The notes beneath the pieces were generated by a model. That model worked only from the letters and a program-made list of their open reading frames with translations. It made no database searches and was not told where the DNA came from. A stretch of 64,000 bases of DNA from JAUXFS01 sp963772635 (GTDB taxonomy: Bacteria; Pseudomonadota; Alphaproteobacteria; Rhodospirillales; Defluviicoccaceae), in the NCBI GenBank assembly GCA_963772635.1, contig CAVYYK010000051.1, forward strand, positions 1-64,000. The letters are read 5' to 3'. Shown here in pieces: positions 29,457-38,827 of this stretch (positions are counted from its first letter, which is position 1; the number at the start of each line of letters is the position of its first letter). The translations under genes were made by a program, and so were the position numbers.

Positions 29457-29876
29457 GAGTCTTTTTCCTTCACGCGCAAGGAAGCCGCTCGCCCTGTATA
29501 GGAGGAAATCAATGGTGGGGTGAAAGGCAGAGAGCGAATCGGAACGGACGAACTTACCACCGCCGACCCTAAGAACGCTCGATTTCCTGTTGGTCTGACC
29601 GACGAGATCCCATCAACGCGGGATAAGCTCAACAATGAAGCTTATCTTTCGCTCGTTCATGGTCCGATTGCAAAGGGAACCGTTGAGCCGGTTTCACCGG
29701 GACGATACAGTCGCGACACTTCGTTTTTCGCATGGCGCGGAGAGCACTCCCAGTCTCCGGGCGGCGGAGGTAAAGTCAACCGATCCGTTGCCGCTGAACA
29801 GTCGGGATCACGAGCGGAAGGCAGAGATCGTTCTGGGCGTGCACGACCGCAACGAAATCTTCCGGACGACAGATCC
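29457..29876. other. intergenic region between divergent sulfotransferase genes
   Basis: 420 bp shared by the two divergent sulfotransferase genes. The frame of copy 2 is open back to 29520, but the extension is Arg/Ser/Gly-rich, has no counterpart in copy 1 and is probably not translated. I see no clear promoter pair or operator. Confidence 0.5.
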
Positions 29877-30725
29877 GTGACACAAATTCTGTGGCTCGCA
29901 TCATACCCCAAATCGGGGAATACGTGGCTTCGCGCGTTCCTGGCCAATTATCTTCACGACGGTCCGAAACCCGAGGACATCAACGCCTTACCGCGGTTCA
30001 ACTTCGGCGACATGCGGATCGAGTTCTATGAAAAGGTCTCCGGCATCAAAGCGGCGAACCTTTCGTGGCGCGATATCAACAAGCTGCGGCCGCGCGTTCA
30101 CCAGCATTTCGCCAACGCTCGCCAAGGCCTTGTTTTCGTCAAGACCCACAGCATCCTCTCCGCCATCGAAGACATCCCGACGATCACCCCCGAGGTCACC
30201 TTCGGTGCCATCTATGTGGTTCGAAATCCCCTCGATGTCGCGGTTTCCTTCAGTCATCACTATGGTTATTCCGTTGAGCAGACGGTCACGGCGATTTGCG
30301 ACAAGGACTTTGTCCATCCTGGAGGGCACGGACAGGTCATGCAGGCCCTTTCCGACTGGAGTGGTCACGTAAAGAGCTGGTTGCGCGCTCCGGGGCTGTA
30401 TCTCCGGGTCTTGCGCTACGAGGACATGGTGGCCAATCCGCTAACGACCTTCGGCACGATCCCGGAATTCCTCAAGGCGCCCCGGGATCGGCGGCGCCTG
30501 AAAAAAGCGGTCCGTTTCAGCTCGTTCAAGGTTCTTGCGGAACAGGAAGAAAAAGCGGGTTTTCGCGAAGCCTCGCCCAATGCCCCGCGGTTCTTCCATC
30601 GCGGTCGGGTCGGTGTCTGGCGTCAGACCCTCTCGCCGGAACAAGCCGATCGAATTATCGCTTGTCACCGAGAAACGATGAGCGAAATGGGTTATTTCTC
30701 GAGCACCGGGAAGCTCTTGGTCTGA
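29877..30725 (+). CDS. sulfotransferase domain protein 2
   Basis: 282 residues, paralogue of sulfotransferase 1 along the whole length: TQILWLASYPKSGNTWLRAF, ITPEVTFGAIYVVRNPLDVA, RYEDMVANPLTTFG, ETMSEMGYFS. The GTG at 29877 is chosen because the protein then begins exactly like its paralogue (xTQILWLAS against MAQILWLAS). It runs divergently from copy 1 and convergently to porin 2. Two copies beside two porins suggest duplication of a functional unit. Confidence 0.88.
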   Translation: MTQILWLASYPKSGNTWLRAFLANYLHDGPKPEDINALPRFNFGDMRIEFYEKVSGIKAANLSWRDINKLRPRVHQHFANARQGLVFVKTHSILSAIEDIPTITPEVTFGAIYVVRNPLDVAVSFSHHYGYSVEQTVTAICDKDFVHPGGHGQVMQALSDWSGHVKSWLRAPGLYLRVLRYEDMVANPLTTFGTIPEFLKAPRDRRRLKKAVRFSSFKVLAEQEEKAGFREASPNAPRFFHRGRVGVWRQTLSPEQADRIIACHRETMSEMGYFSSTGKLLV

Positions 30726-30780
30726 TTGCACGAGCCGGGGTTTTCGAGATCTTCTTGTCTCGCGAGAGCCTGCAGACACA

Positions 30781-30808
30781 GAAAGGGCGGCCCGCAGGCC
30801 GCCCTTTC
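30781..30808. terminator. bidirectional hairpin between sulfotransferase 2 and porin 2
   Basis: GAAAGGGCGGCC (30781-30792) pairs perfectly with GGCCGCCCTTTC (30797-30808) around CGCA. It lies between two convergent genes. The T-tracts are short on both sides, so it may act as a transcript-end stabiliser as well as a terminator. Confidence 0.75.
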
Positions 30809-30830
30809 GAGGTCTTGTCGACCGGGAGCG

Positions 30831-31975
30831 TTAGAAACCGAGCTTGAAGCCCACGGTTCCGCCGTAGCCCTGGTTTTCCTGGCTATTGTCTTCGTTCTCG
30901 CCGTCGAAGGCAAAGATGCCGCCGACCAGCCGGATGCCCGGCCCGAGCTGGTAGGTGCCGCTGATGATGCCCTGGTCGAGGTGGCCCTTGCCGCAGTTGG
31001 AGGTCGGGTTTTCCTCGCCCTTCTGGTAGTCGATACCGATCTTGTACGGGCCGATTTCGTAAGCGGCGCCGACGGTCCAGCCTCGGCTGTTGGCGCGCAA
31101 CCCGTCCCCGCAGTTCCGCCACCGCCGCCCCAGCCGCGGGCGTAGGCGCCGCCGAACGAGAAGCCGGCGTAGCTGAACTGGGCGCCGACGTTGTAGGCGT
31201 TGAGGTTGTCGTCGTTGCCGGTGATGCTGCTCGCGGCGTTGTCACCCCACAAGTAGCCGCCGGAGAGCTGGACGCCGAAACCGTTGAAGTCCTCGGTCCA
31301 GTTGATGCCGCCGGCCCAGCCGTTGTTGATCTGGGCGCCGGAGTTTTTCAGCGAGCTGTTGTTGTCGCCGCCGGGGTCGAAATTGGGGATGAACGACACG
31401 CCGAGCTGCACGCCGGCGAACCTGGGCGAGATGTAGCTGATCTTGCCCGAGTCGTTGTCCTGGAACCGCAGGTTGGTGGTGTTGATGGCGGTATTGAACA
31501 AGGTCAGGCCGGGGTTGACGAAGAACCCATCGCTGGTGAGGTCGCCCGAGTCGAGGCTGATGCCGCCGTCCGGGGCGGTCACGTGCAGGAGGTAGCCGGC
31601 GTTGTTCTCGTCGCCCATGATGATCTGGCCGAGGCTGTCGCTCTGCACGAACAGGTACAATTCGTCGATCTGGTCGCCCGAGGTGTTGCCTTCGAGCTGG
31701 ACGTTGACGCCGAAGGTGATGCCGTTGTCGAGCGTCGTCTGGCCGACGAAGCAGATTTCGCTGTTGTGCTTCTCGGTGACGAGATTGGTATGCTGGCTGG
31801 CACCGGAGGCGTCTTGGCCCTTAATCTGGTAGTGCTGGTCGACTGCGGCCAAGAACTGCTGGTGGTAACCGTGAACACCGATGTTGATCCTATCCGCGGC
31901 GGCCGCGTTCCCCGCAACCCCGGCAATCAGCCCCGCCGTCGCCAGGGCGGTGGTGCCGTAAAGGAAGTTCTTCAT
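30831..31975 (-). CDS. outer-membrane porin, copy 2 (frame break)
   Basis: About 381 residues, paralogue of porin 1: signal peptide MKNFLYGTTALATAGLIAG..., mature start near ADRINIGVHGYHQQF, core TAPDGGISLDSGDLTSDGF and NDSGKISYISPRFAGVQLGV, and the C-terminal GTVGFKLGF. The frame changes near 31105 in a G-rich stretch (ACTGCGGGGACGGG), between GWGGGGGTAG and LRANSRGWTVG. Unlike the other breaks in this window this one needs one base added or two removed. The ATG at 31975 gives a good signal peptide. Confidence 0.88.
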
Positions 31976-32170
31976 GCCAATTCCTCTCGCTTTATCCAAA
32001 AGAGTTCCCCCGAAGCGGGGTTCCGGACGGAGCGCCCTTCGGAGGCCCGCCACTGAACGAGTGCATCAAGGCACGAAAGCAAAAAGGGATCAAGACGCGC
32101 CAATACGATCCTGTGTGTATTTCTCCGCAGTGTGGCGCGCGCGCAACACTTTCGCCCCGGCAGGGATCTG

Positions 32171-32199
32171 TTGACAGGATAAGCCGGTGGGGGTACCAG
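32171..32199 (+). promoter_or_regulatory. possible promoter of the lipoprotein gene
   Basis: A perfect TTGACA at 32171-32176 is followed 17 bp later by TACCAG, a poor -10. It is the only -35-like element in the gap between porin 2 and the lipoprotein gene. Weak evidence. Confidence 0.3.
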
Positions 32200-32219
32200 C
32201 AAAAAAGGAGTTCGCGAGA

Positions 32220-32237
32220 ATGGGGCGAAGATCGTGA
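32220..32237 (+). other. five-codon leader frame (MGRRS) overlapping the lipoprotein start
   Basis: AAGGAG (32205-32210) stands 9 nt before an ATG at 32220 that opens a frame of five codons. Its TGA (32235-32237) overlaps the GTG start of the lipoprotein (32234-32236). Either a real coupled leader peptide, or the true N-terminus separated from the gene by a base error. Confidence 0.35.
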
Positions 32238-32785
32238 GAATCCGACGGAAATCGAGCGTGGCGGGCATCATCGTCGCGATCGGTCTGTCACTGGTCGGCT
32301 GCGCAGACGCAGAGGTCGAAGGCGTGTATCCCGACCGCCGGCAGGGTGATTCGACACCTTACGGCAACGTCGAGAGGCGCGGGTCGGTGTTCGGCGAGGC
32401 AGGTCTGTTCGGCGGCGGCAAAGATAAGCAGGGCGGCGGCGTTGGCGGTGGCGGTGGCGGCATCGGCGTCAACAGTTACCTGTGGCGGGCGTCACTGGAC
32501 ACGATCTCGTTCATGCCGGTCAACTCCGCCGATCCGTTCGGCGGGGTGATTGTCACCGACTGGCATTCGATGGTGGAGACGCCGCAGGAACGGTTCAAGT
32601 TGAACGTCTATATCCTGGGCCGCACCCTGCGCGCCGACGGGATCCGGGTCGCGGTATTCCGCCAGGTTCAGGACAACTCCGGCAGTTGGCAGGATGCGGC
32701 GGTTCCGGATCAGGCGGGGATCAAGATCGAAGACGCGATCCTGACACGGGCGCGCCAGCTCCGATTCGATACCTTGCAGGAATAG
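32234..32785 (+). CDS. DUF3576 lipoprotein
   Basis: 183 residues. Signal peptide MRIRRKSSVAGIIVAIGLSL runs into the lipobox LVGC with the lipidated Cys at 23. A glycine-rich linker (about residues 60-80) leads to the folded part: NSYLWRASLDTISFMPVNSADPFGGVIVTDWH, LNVYILGRTLRADGIRVAVFRQ, ILTRARQLR. This is the alphaproteobacterial DUF3576 pattern, usually found just upstream of leuS as here. The function is unknown; the cell envelope is the likely place. GTG is used because it is the only start in this frame that gives a complete signal peptide. Confidence 0.85.
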   Translation: MRIRRKSSVAGIIVAIGLSLVGCADAEVEGVYPDRRQGDSTPYGNVERRGSVFGEAGLFGGGKDKQGGGVGGGGGGIGVNSYLWRASLDTISFMPVNSADPFGGVIVTDWHSMVETPQERFKLNVYILGRTLRADGIRVAVFRQVQDNSGSWQDAAVPDQAGIKIEDAILTRARQLRFDTLQE

Positions 32786-32868
32786 CCTCCGTGGTCGTCG
32801 GGGATCACGCAACTTCATCACGATCGCGCGAAACAGCATCGAAAGCCGGCAGCATCAACCGAGTTATC

Positions 32869-35446
32869 ATGTCGCGTTACAACTTCACGGAAACAGAAGC
32901 CAAGTGGCAGGACCTGTGGGACGAGCGAGGCTGCTTCGCGGTCGGCGAAGACGCCACGCGGCCGAAGTATTATGTTCTTGAAATGTTCCCATACCCCTCC
33001 GGCCGCATCCACATGGGGCACGTGCGCAACTACACGCTGGGCGACCTGGTCGCCCGGTTCAAACGCGCCCAGGGTTTCAACGTGTTGCACCCGATGGGGT
33101 GGGACGCGTTCGGCCTGCCGGCCGAAAACGCGGCGATCGAGGCCGGGATCCACCCGGCGGCGTGGACCCGCGACAACATCGCCGCCATGCGCCGCCAGCT
33201 CAAGAGAATGGGGCTGTCCTACGACTGGTCGCGGGAAATCGCCACCTGCGCTCCCGAGTACTATCGACACGAGCAGGCGATGTTCCTCGATTTTCTCGAC
33301 AACGACCTGGTCTACCGCAAGGAAGCATGGGTGAACTGGGATCCGGTGGAGAACACCGTCCTCGCCAACGAGCAGGTGATCGACGGCAAGGGATGGCGAT
33401 CCGGCGCCCCGGTCGAGCGCCGGATGCTCTCACAGTGGTTCCTCAAGATCACCGCCTTCAACGAAGAATTGCTCGGCGCCCTGGCGGCCCTCGACCGATG
33501 GCCGGATCGGGTACGGACGATGCAGGAAAACTGGATCGGCCGCTCCGAAGGGGCACGGATGATCTTCGACCTCGAGGGCCGCGACGACCGGCTGGAGGTC
33601 TATACCACCCGGCAGGACACCATCTTCGGCGCGTCGTTCTGCGCCATCGCCGCCGATCATCCACTGGCTGTGGCGTTGGCGGAGACGGATTCGAAGCTCG
33701 CCGAGTTCATCGCCGAATGCCGGACGGCTCGGCACCAGCGAGGCGGCGATCGAGACCGCCGAAAAACTGGGCTACGACACCGGTGTGCGGGCCCGACATC
33801 CGTTTGCCGCCGACCGCGAGCTGCCGGTCTACGTCGCCAATTTCGTTCTGATGGAATACGGCACCGGCGCCATTTTCGGGTGCCCCGCCCACGATCAACG
33901 GGACCTGGACTTCGCCCGCAAGTACGGGCTCGCGGTCGTCCCCGTGGTCGCCCCGGAGGGCGCCGACGCCGCCAGTTTCGCCATCGGCGACGAGGCCTAC
34001 ACCGGCCCGGGAAGCATGATCAACTCCGACTTCCTTGACGGAATGAGCATCGCCGAGGCCAAGGCGGAGGTTGCCGGGCGGCTCGCCGCCGCCGGCGCCG
34101 GCGGCCTGGCGGTGAACTACCGGCTGCGCGACTGGGGCGTGTCCCGACAACGGTACTGGGGCTGCCCGATCCCGGTGATCCATTGCGCAGCCTGCGGCGT
34201 CGTCCCGGTGCCGAAGGCCGAGTTGCCGGTGGTCCTGCCCGAGGACGTGAATTTCGACAAGCCCGGCAATCCCCTCGATCATCATCCGAGCTGGAAGCAC
34301 GTCCCCTGCCCCCGCTGCGGCGAACCGGCGCGGCGAGAGACCGATACCTTCGATACCTTCTTCGAATCCTCGTGGTACTTCGCCCGGTTCTGCTCGCCCG
34401 TCGCCGACGCGGCGTTCACCCGCGAGGCCGTCGACTACTGGCTGCCGGTCGACCAGTACATCGGCGGCATCGAGCACGCGGTGTTGCACTTGTTGTATTC
34501 CCGGTTCTTCACCCGGGCGCTCAGGCGCTGCGGCTACCTGGGCATCGACGAACCGTTCGCCGGCCTGATGACCCAGGGTATGGTCTGCCACGAAACCTAC
34601 CGCGCCGCCGGCGGCGGCTGGCTGACCCCGAGCGAGATCATCGGCAGCGGCGATGGCTACATCCATGCGGAGACCGGGGAACCTGTCAGCGTCGGCCGAT
34701 CCGAAAAGATGAGCAAGTCGCGCAAGAACGTGGTCGATCCGGAAGCGATCATCGACACCTACGGCGCCGATACCGCGCGGTTGTTCATGCTCTCCGACAG
34801 CCCGCCGGACCGGGATCTGGAGTGGACCGAGGCCGGCATCGAGGGCGCCTGGCGTTTCATCAACAGGCTTTGGCGGATGATCACTCGACCGGCCCTTCCT
34901 GTGGCGGAAATGGGAGCGCCGAAGCCGCAATCCATCGGAACCGCCGCGGCTGGCGCCGGGACGACCGCGGTCCAGCGCGAGATGCACAAGACCATCGCCC
35001 GGGTGACCGACGATCTGGAGAAATTCGGCTTCAACCGCGCCGTCGCCCGCGTTCGCGAATTCACAAACGCGCTGGCCGAGCTCGCCGGCACCGACGCGGC
35101 CGCGGCTTGGATCCGCCGCGAGGGCTTCGAAACCATCGTCAAGCTGATCGGGCCGATGATGCCGCATCTGGGCGAGGAGTTGTGGCAGCGCCTGGGCCAT
35201 GACACTCTGCTTGTGGATGCTCCGTGGCCATCGGCGGATCCGGCGATGTTGATCGATGAAACCGTCACCGTCGGCGTTCAGGTCAACGGCAAGCTGCGCG
35301 GAACGATCGAGTTGCCCAAGGACAGCGGCGAAGACGATGCTCGGGCGGCGGCCCTGGCATTGCCGAACGTCTCCAAAGCCATAGATGGCAAACCGCCGCG
35401 CAAGGTCATCGTCGTTCCAAACCGGATCGTCAATGTGGTTGTCTAA
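32869..35446 (+). CDS. leuS: leucyl-tRNA synthetase (frame break)
   Basis: Charges tRNA-Leu. The class I signatures are both present: HMGH at residues 48-51 and KMSKS in GRSEKMSKSRKN near 34710. The CP1 editing domain (VYTTRQDTIFGASFC, with the editing Asp region near 34,000) and the C-terminal anticodon and UNE domains follow; about 859 residues. One inserted base near 33725 in the CP1 domain (ECR, then RLGTSEAAIETAEKLGYD in the next frame) breaks the gene. As leuS is essential and nothing else is wrong, I take it as sequencing error. It is followed by lptE with a 14-bp overlap. Confidence 0.95.
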
Positions 35447-35954
35447 ATTCCTGGCGGTTGCGATCATCGTGACCGGTCTCGGTGGCTGTGGTTTTCGACC
35501 GCTTTACGGCGAGACGGCCGCGGACAAGGATGTTCCCGCGGATTTTTCCGCGGTCGCGATTGCCCCGATTCCCGATCGTGTTGGTCAGGAGCTACGCAAC
35601 TACCTTCTCGACATGCTCACGCCAAGGGGACGCCCGAGAAATCCAGTTTATACGCTGAATGTCAGCCTCAAGGAGTCAATCAGCGACCTTGCCATCGACA
35701 GCTCCGGTCTCGCGACCAGGGCTAATCTGCGGCTCGACGCGACGTACTCCCTGGTCAAGGATGAAACCGGACAATCGTTGGTGAACGGAACAAGCTTGGC
35801 GGTGAGCAGCTATAACCTTGTGACAAACGACTTCTCGAACCTCACCGCCCAAAACGACGCCCGCTCCCGCTCTGCGCTTCACATTGCCCGTCAGATCCGA
35901 GCGCGCCTCGGCGCTTTCTTCGCCAAACAGCAGAACGCGGCCTTGGGACGATGA
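35433..35954 (+). CDS. lptE: LPS assembly lipoprotein LptE
   Basis: A 173-residue lipoprotein plug of the LptD barrel that inserts LPS into the outer leaflet. It begins MWLSKFLAVAIIVTGLGGCGFRPLYG: a signal peptide, lipobox LGGC and the FRPLYG motif common to alphaproteobacterial LptE. VAIAPIPDRVGQELRNYL and a C-terminal RSRSALHIARQIRARLGAFF helix follow. The ATG lies inside the end of leuS and the last bases overlap holA (ATGA), so leuS-lptE-holA form a tight operon. Confidence 0.92.
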   Translation: MWLSKFLAVAIIVTGLGGCGFRPLYGETAADKDVPADFSAVAIAPIPDRVGQELRNYLLDMLTPRGRPRNPVYTLNVSLKESISDLAIDSSGLATRANLRLDATYSLVKDETGQSLVNGTSLAVSSYNLVTNDFSNLTAQNDARSRSALHIARQIRARLGAFFAKQQNAALGR

Positions 35955-36985
35955 AGATCGCCGGGGGACGCGTCGCCGGTTTCATCCGTAACCCGGACCC
36001 GGCGATCCGCGCGGTGCTGGTTTACGGAGCCGATCAAGGGCTGGTGCGCGAACGAGCCGACGCGCTGGTCGCCGCCGTCGCCGATGATCCTTCCGATCCG
36101 TTCCGGGTCATCGAGTTGACCGTTGGCGTGGTCAAGACCGATCCGGCCTGTCTTGTCGATGAGGCGGCGTCTTTGTCGTTCACCGGCGGTCGCCGTGTGG
36201 TGCGGATCCGCGAAGCCCCCGATGCCGTGGCCGAAGCGTTCGAGACGCTGCTCGCCACCACTGCTTGCGAGGCGCTGGTGGTCGTCGAGGCGGGGCAGCT
36301 GGCTACGCGTTCGTCATTACGCCAACTGTTCGAGGCCGCGGGGAACGCGGCTGCTGTCGCGTGCTATGTAGACAGCGGTTCCGTGTTGTCGCAGGTTATC
36401 AGCGATACCCTGGCGAATCACGGTCTCGGCGTGACCCCGGAAGCCAATGCCTTCCTTGCCGCCAATCTCGGCTCGGACCGAGCGGTCACTCGGAGCGAAT
36501 TGGAAAAGCTCGCGCTCTACATGGGCGGGACCGGCACGGTGAAGATCGAAGACGCGACCGCTGTGGTCGGTGACAACGGGATCATGTCCATCGATTCAAC
36601 GATCTACGCCGCCTGCGGCGGAGATTCGCCGGCTTTGGATCGCTCGTTGGCAAGGGCCTTCGCCGAAGGCATTCAACCGGTGACCATGCTTCGCGCCGCC
36701 GCCCGCCATCTGCAGCGCCTCCATCTCGCACGGGCGCTGGTCGACAAGGGCCGAAGCCCGGATCAGGCGATGATGGCACTGAAGCCGCCTGTTTTCCAGG
36801 GTCTGAAGGACCGTTTCCGGGACCAGACCCGCCGTTGGGACGGCGAGCGGCTCGCCATCGCGCTCGAGATCGTGACCGAAGCCGAGCTCGATTGCAAAAC
36901 CACCGGAACCCCGGTCGATTCGGTTTGCAGTCGGGCGTTGATGCGCCTCGCCCAGGCGGCGCGGTCCGCACGCAGCGGCCGCTGA
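35951..36985 (+). CDS. holA: DNA polymerase III subunit delta
   Basis: 344 residues. Delta opens the beta clamp in the clamp loader. Typical features are AVLVYGADQGLVRERADALV near the N-terminus, VDEAASLSFTGGRRVVRIRE, LEKLALYMGGTGTVKIEDATAVVGD in the lid region and the C-terminal ELDCKTTGTPVDSVCSRALMRLA collar helix. It overlaps lptE by four bases and converges with parB. Confidence 0.94.
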   Translation: MKIAGGRVAGFIRNPDPAIRAVLVYGADQGLVRERADALVAAVADDPSDPFRVIELTVGVVKTDPACLVDEAASLSFTGGRRVVRIREAPDAVAEAFETLLATTACEALVVVEAGQLATRSSLRQLFEAAGNAAAVACYVDSGSVLSQVISDTLANHGLGVTPEANAFLAANLGSDRAVTRSELEKLALYMGGTGTVKIEDATAVVGDNGIMSIDSTIYAACGGDSPALDRSLARAFAEGIQPVTMLRAAARHLQRLHLARALVDKGRSPDQAMMALKPPVFQGLKDRFRDQTRRWDGERLAIALEIVTEAELDCKTTGTPVDSVCSRALMRLAQAARSARSGR

Positions 36986-37007
36986 TCGACCGAGAAAAAA
37001 CGCGGGT

Positions 37008-38018
37008 TCAGCCTGACGGTTCGTTGCCGGAAAAATAACCGGAGATGATCGCCCCCGTTCCTTCCGAGCTCTCCAATTCCTCGTCCCCCGACGACGAATG
37101 CTCCCGAAGTGCTTGGGAATCAACCTCGACATCCGACAGCCCGCCGCGGGTGCCATGGCTCAGGCGATGGAGGATGTCGTCCAGTTGGTCGAGAGAACGG
37201 TAGTGGAGAATCAAGGCTCCACCATCGGCGCGCAGTTTGACTTCGACGGCTAGGCCCAGAAGGTTGCTCAGATCGCGTTCGAGGGCGAGGGTGTCGACGT
37301 CCTTTTCCGCCGTTCTCGAACGGCGCTTTCCAGCGGCCCGTCCAGACTTCACCAGCCTTTCCGTCTGGCGGACGTTGAGACCGCGCTTCACGACCTGACG
37401 GGCAAGACCGGCTGCGTCTTCGGCGCCGAGCAGGGCGCGGGCGTGGCCGGCGCTCAATTCGGCACTATCGAGCATTGCCTTCACCGGTTCCGGCAACCCC
37501 AACAACCGCATCATGTTGGCGACGTGGCTTCGGCTCTTACTGACGCTTCGCGCAAGATCTTCCTGGGTGTGGGTGAACTCCTCCATCAGCCGACGGTATC
37601 CCTCGGCCTCCTCCAATGGCGATAGGTCCTGGCGCTGAAGGTTTTCGACCAGGGCGATCTCCAAGGCCTCCCGGTCCGACAGTTCCTTGACGACGACGGG
37701 GACTTCATGGAGCTGCGCCATTTGCGCCGCGCGCCAGCGGCGCTCGCCGGCGATAATCTCGAAGGCGTCGGGCTCGTCCGCATGCCGACGCACCAGAATC
37801 GGCTGGAGAATTCCTTTCTCCGCCACCGACTGGGCGAGATTCTCGAGGTCCTGTTCGGCCATGCGGTGGCGCGGCTGATAGGGGCTCGGACGGAGCAGTT
37901 CGATCGGCACCGCCCTGGGAGACCTGACACGATCGAGTTTCGCGTAGTCCTCGCTAGCCTCGCCGAGCAAGGCCGAAAGACCCTTGCCAAGGTTTCTCCG
38001 CTTGATCTCGGCTGCCAT
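37008..38018 (-). CDS. parB: chromosome-partitioning protein ParB
   Basis: A 336-residue CTP-dependent sliding clamp that loads at parS. The N-terminal NLGKGLSALLGE binds ParA. The CTPase motif is GERRWRA (residues 91-97), preceded by SPYQPR and VAEKGILQPILVR. The helix-turn-helix (HTQEDLARSVSKSRSHVANMMRLL) reads parS, and the C-terminal dimerisation domain is present. The start codon shares an A with the parA stop (TGATG). Two perfect parS sites lie 1.4 and 3.3 kb upstream. Confidence 0.97.
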   Translation of the reverse strand: MAAEIKRRNLGKGLSALLGEASEDYAKLDRVRSPRAVPIELLRPSPYQPRHRMAEQDLENLAQSVAEKGILQPILVRRHADEPDAFEIIAGERRWRAAQMAQLHEVPVVVKELSDREALEIALVENLQRQDLSPLEEAEGYRRLMEEFTHTQEDLARSVSKSRSHVANMMRLLGLPEPVKAMLDSAELSAGHARALLGAEDAAGLARQVVKRGLNVRQTERLVKSGRAAGKRRSRTAEKDVDTLALERDLSNLLGLAVEVKLRADGGALILHYRSLDQLDDILHRLSHGTRGGLSDVEVDSQALREHSSSGDEELESSEGTGAIISGYFSGNEPSG

Positions 38019-38827
38019 CAGGCGACCGCAATCCGCTCGCGCCGCATCACCTCTCCGGCGAGGTGAAGATAAGCGCGCGAACCCGCGCAGTTGACGTCGT
38101 AGATCAGAACCGGGCGGCCGTGGGAGGGTGCTTCCGACACCCGAACGTTGCGCGGGATGATCGTCTCGTAGACGGTCTTACCGAAATGGGCGCGGACGTC
38201 GCTGGCCACCATGTCTGACAACTTGTTGCGTTTGTCGAACATTGTCAACACAATACCTTGTATATGGAGCCCCGGATTGAAGGCTCGCCTGATCTGTTCC
38301 ACGGTGTTGAGCAGCGAGCTGATTCCTTCGAGCGCAAAGAATTCGCATTGCAGCGGCACCAGCACCGCTTGAGCGGCCACCAACGCATTGACGGTCAACA
38401 GGCCGAGGGCCGGTGGGCAGTCGATCAGGACGTAATCGTACGCTTCCGTATCCCGAGCCAACGCATCCTTGAGGTAGAACTGCCGGTTTTCCATCCCCGC
38501 CAGTTCGATCTCGGCCCCGGAAAGGTCGACCCCCGAGGGGACCACACTCAGACCGGGAACAAGGGTCTCCTGAACGACCTCGCCGAGACCCGCTTCGCCG
38601 ATCAACAAGTGATAGCTGTTGGGCGTACGTGCGGCGCGCTCGACACCAAGGCCGGTGCTGGCATTGCCCTGAGGATCAAGATCGAGGATCACGACCTGCT
38701 TTCGGACCGCTGCCAGGGCGGTGCCCAGGTTGATCGCCGTGGTTGTCTTGCCGACGCCACCCTTCTGATTGGCGACGGCAATGATTCGCGGTCCCCGCCG
38801 CGGAAACACGTTGCCGTCAATGTTCAT
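38018..38827 (-). CDS. parA: chromosome-partitioning ATPase ParA
   Basis: A 269-residue deviant-Walker ATPase that moves ParB-parS complexes along the nucleoid. KGGVGKTT lies at residues 22-29, with the second Walker region VILDLDPQGNASTGLG and DYVLIDCPPALGLLTVNAL. I chose the ATG at 38827 over the TTG at 38839; both overlap the end of rsmG. Co-transcribed with rsmG, mnmG and parB. Confidence 0.96.
   Translation of the reverse strand: MNIDGNVFPRRGPRIIAVANQKGGVGKTTTAINLGTALAAVRKQVVILDLDPQGNASTGLGVERAARTPNSYHLLIGEAGLGEVVQETLVPGLSVVPSGVDLSGAEIELAGMENRQFYLKDALARDTEAYDYVLIDCPPALGLLTVNALVAAQAVLVPLQCEFFALEGISSLLNTVEQIRRAFNPGLHIQGIVLTMFDKRNKLSDMVASDVRAHFGKTVYETIIPRNVRVSEAPSHGRPVLIYDVNCAGSRAYLHLAGEVMRRERIAVA

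Noticed and set aside
29520..29876. N-terminal extension of sulfotransferase 2
   Set aside because: Not present in the paralogue, low-complexity Arg/Ser/Gly composition, and the GTG at 29877 aligns with the paralogue's start.
33707..35467. 586-codon minus-strand frame opposite leuS
   Set aside because: Antisense shadow of leuS; long only because high GC makes stop codons rare.
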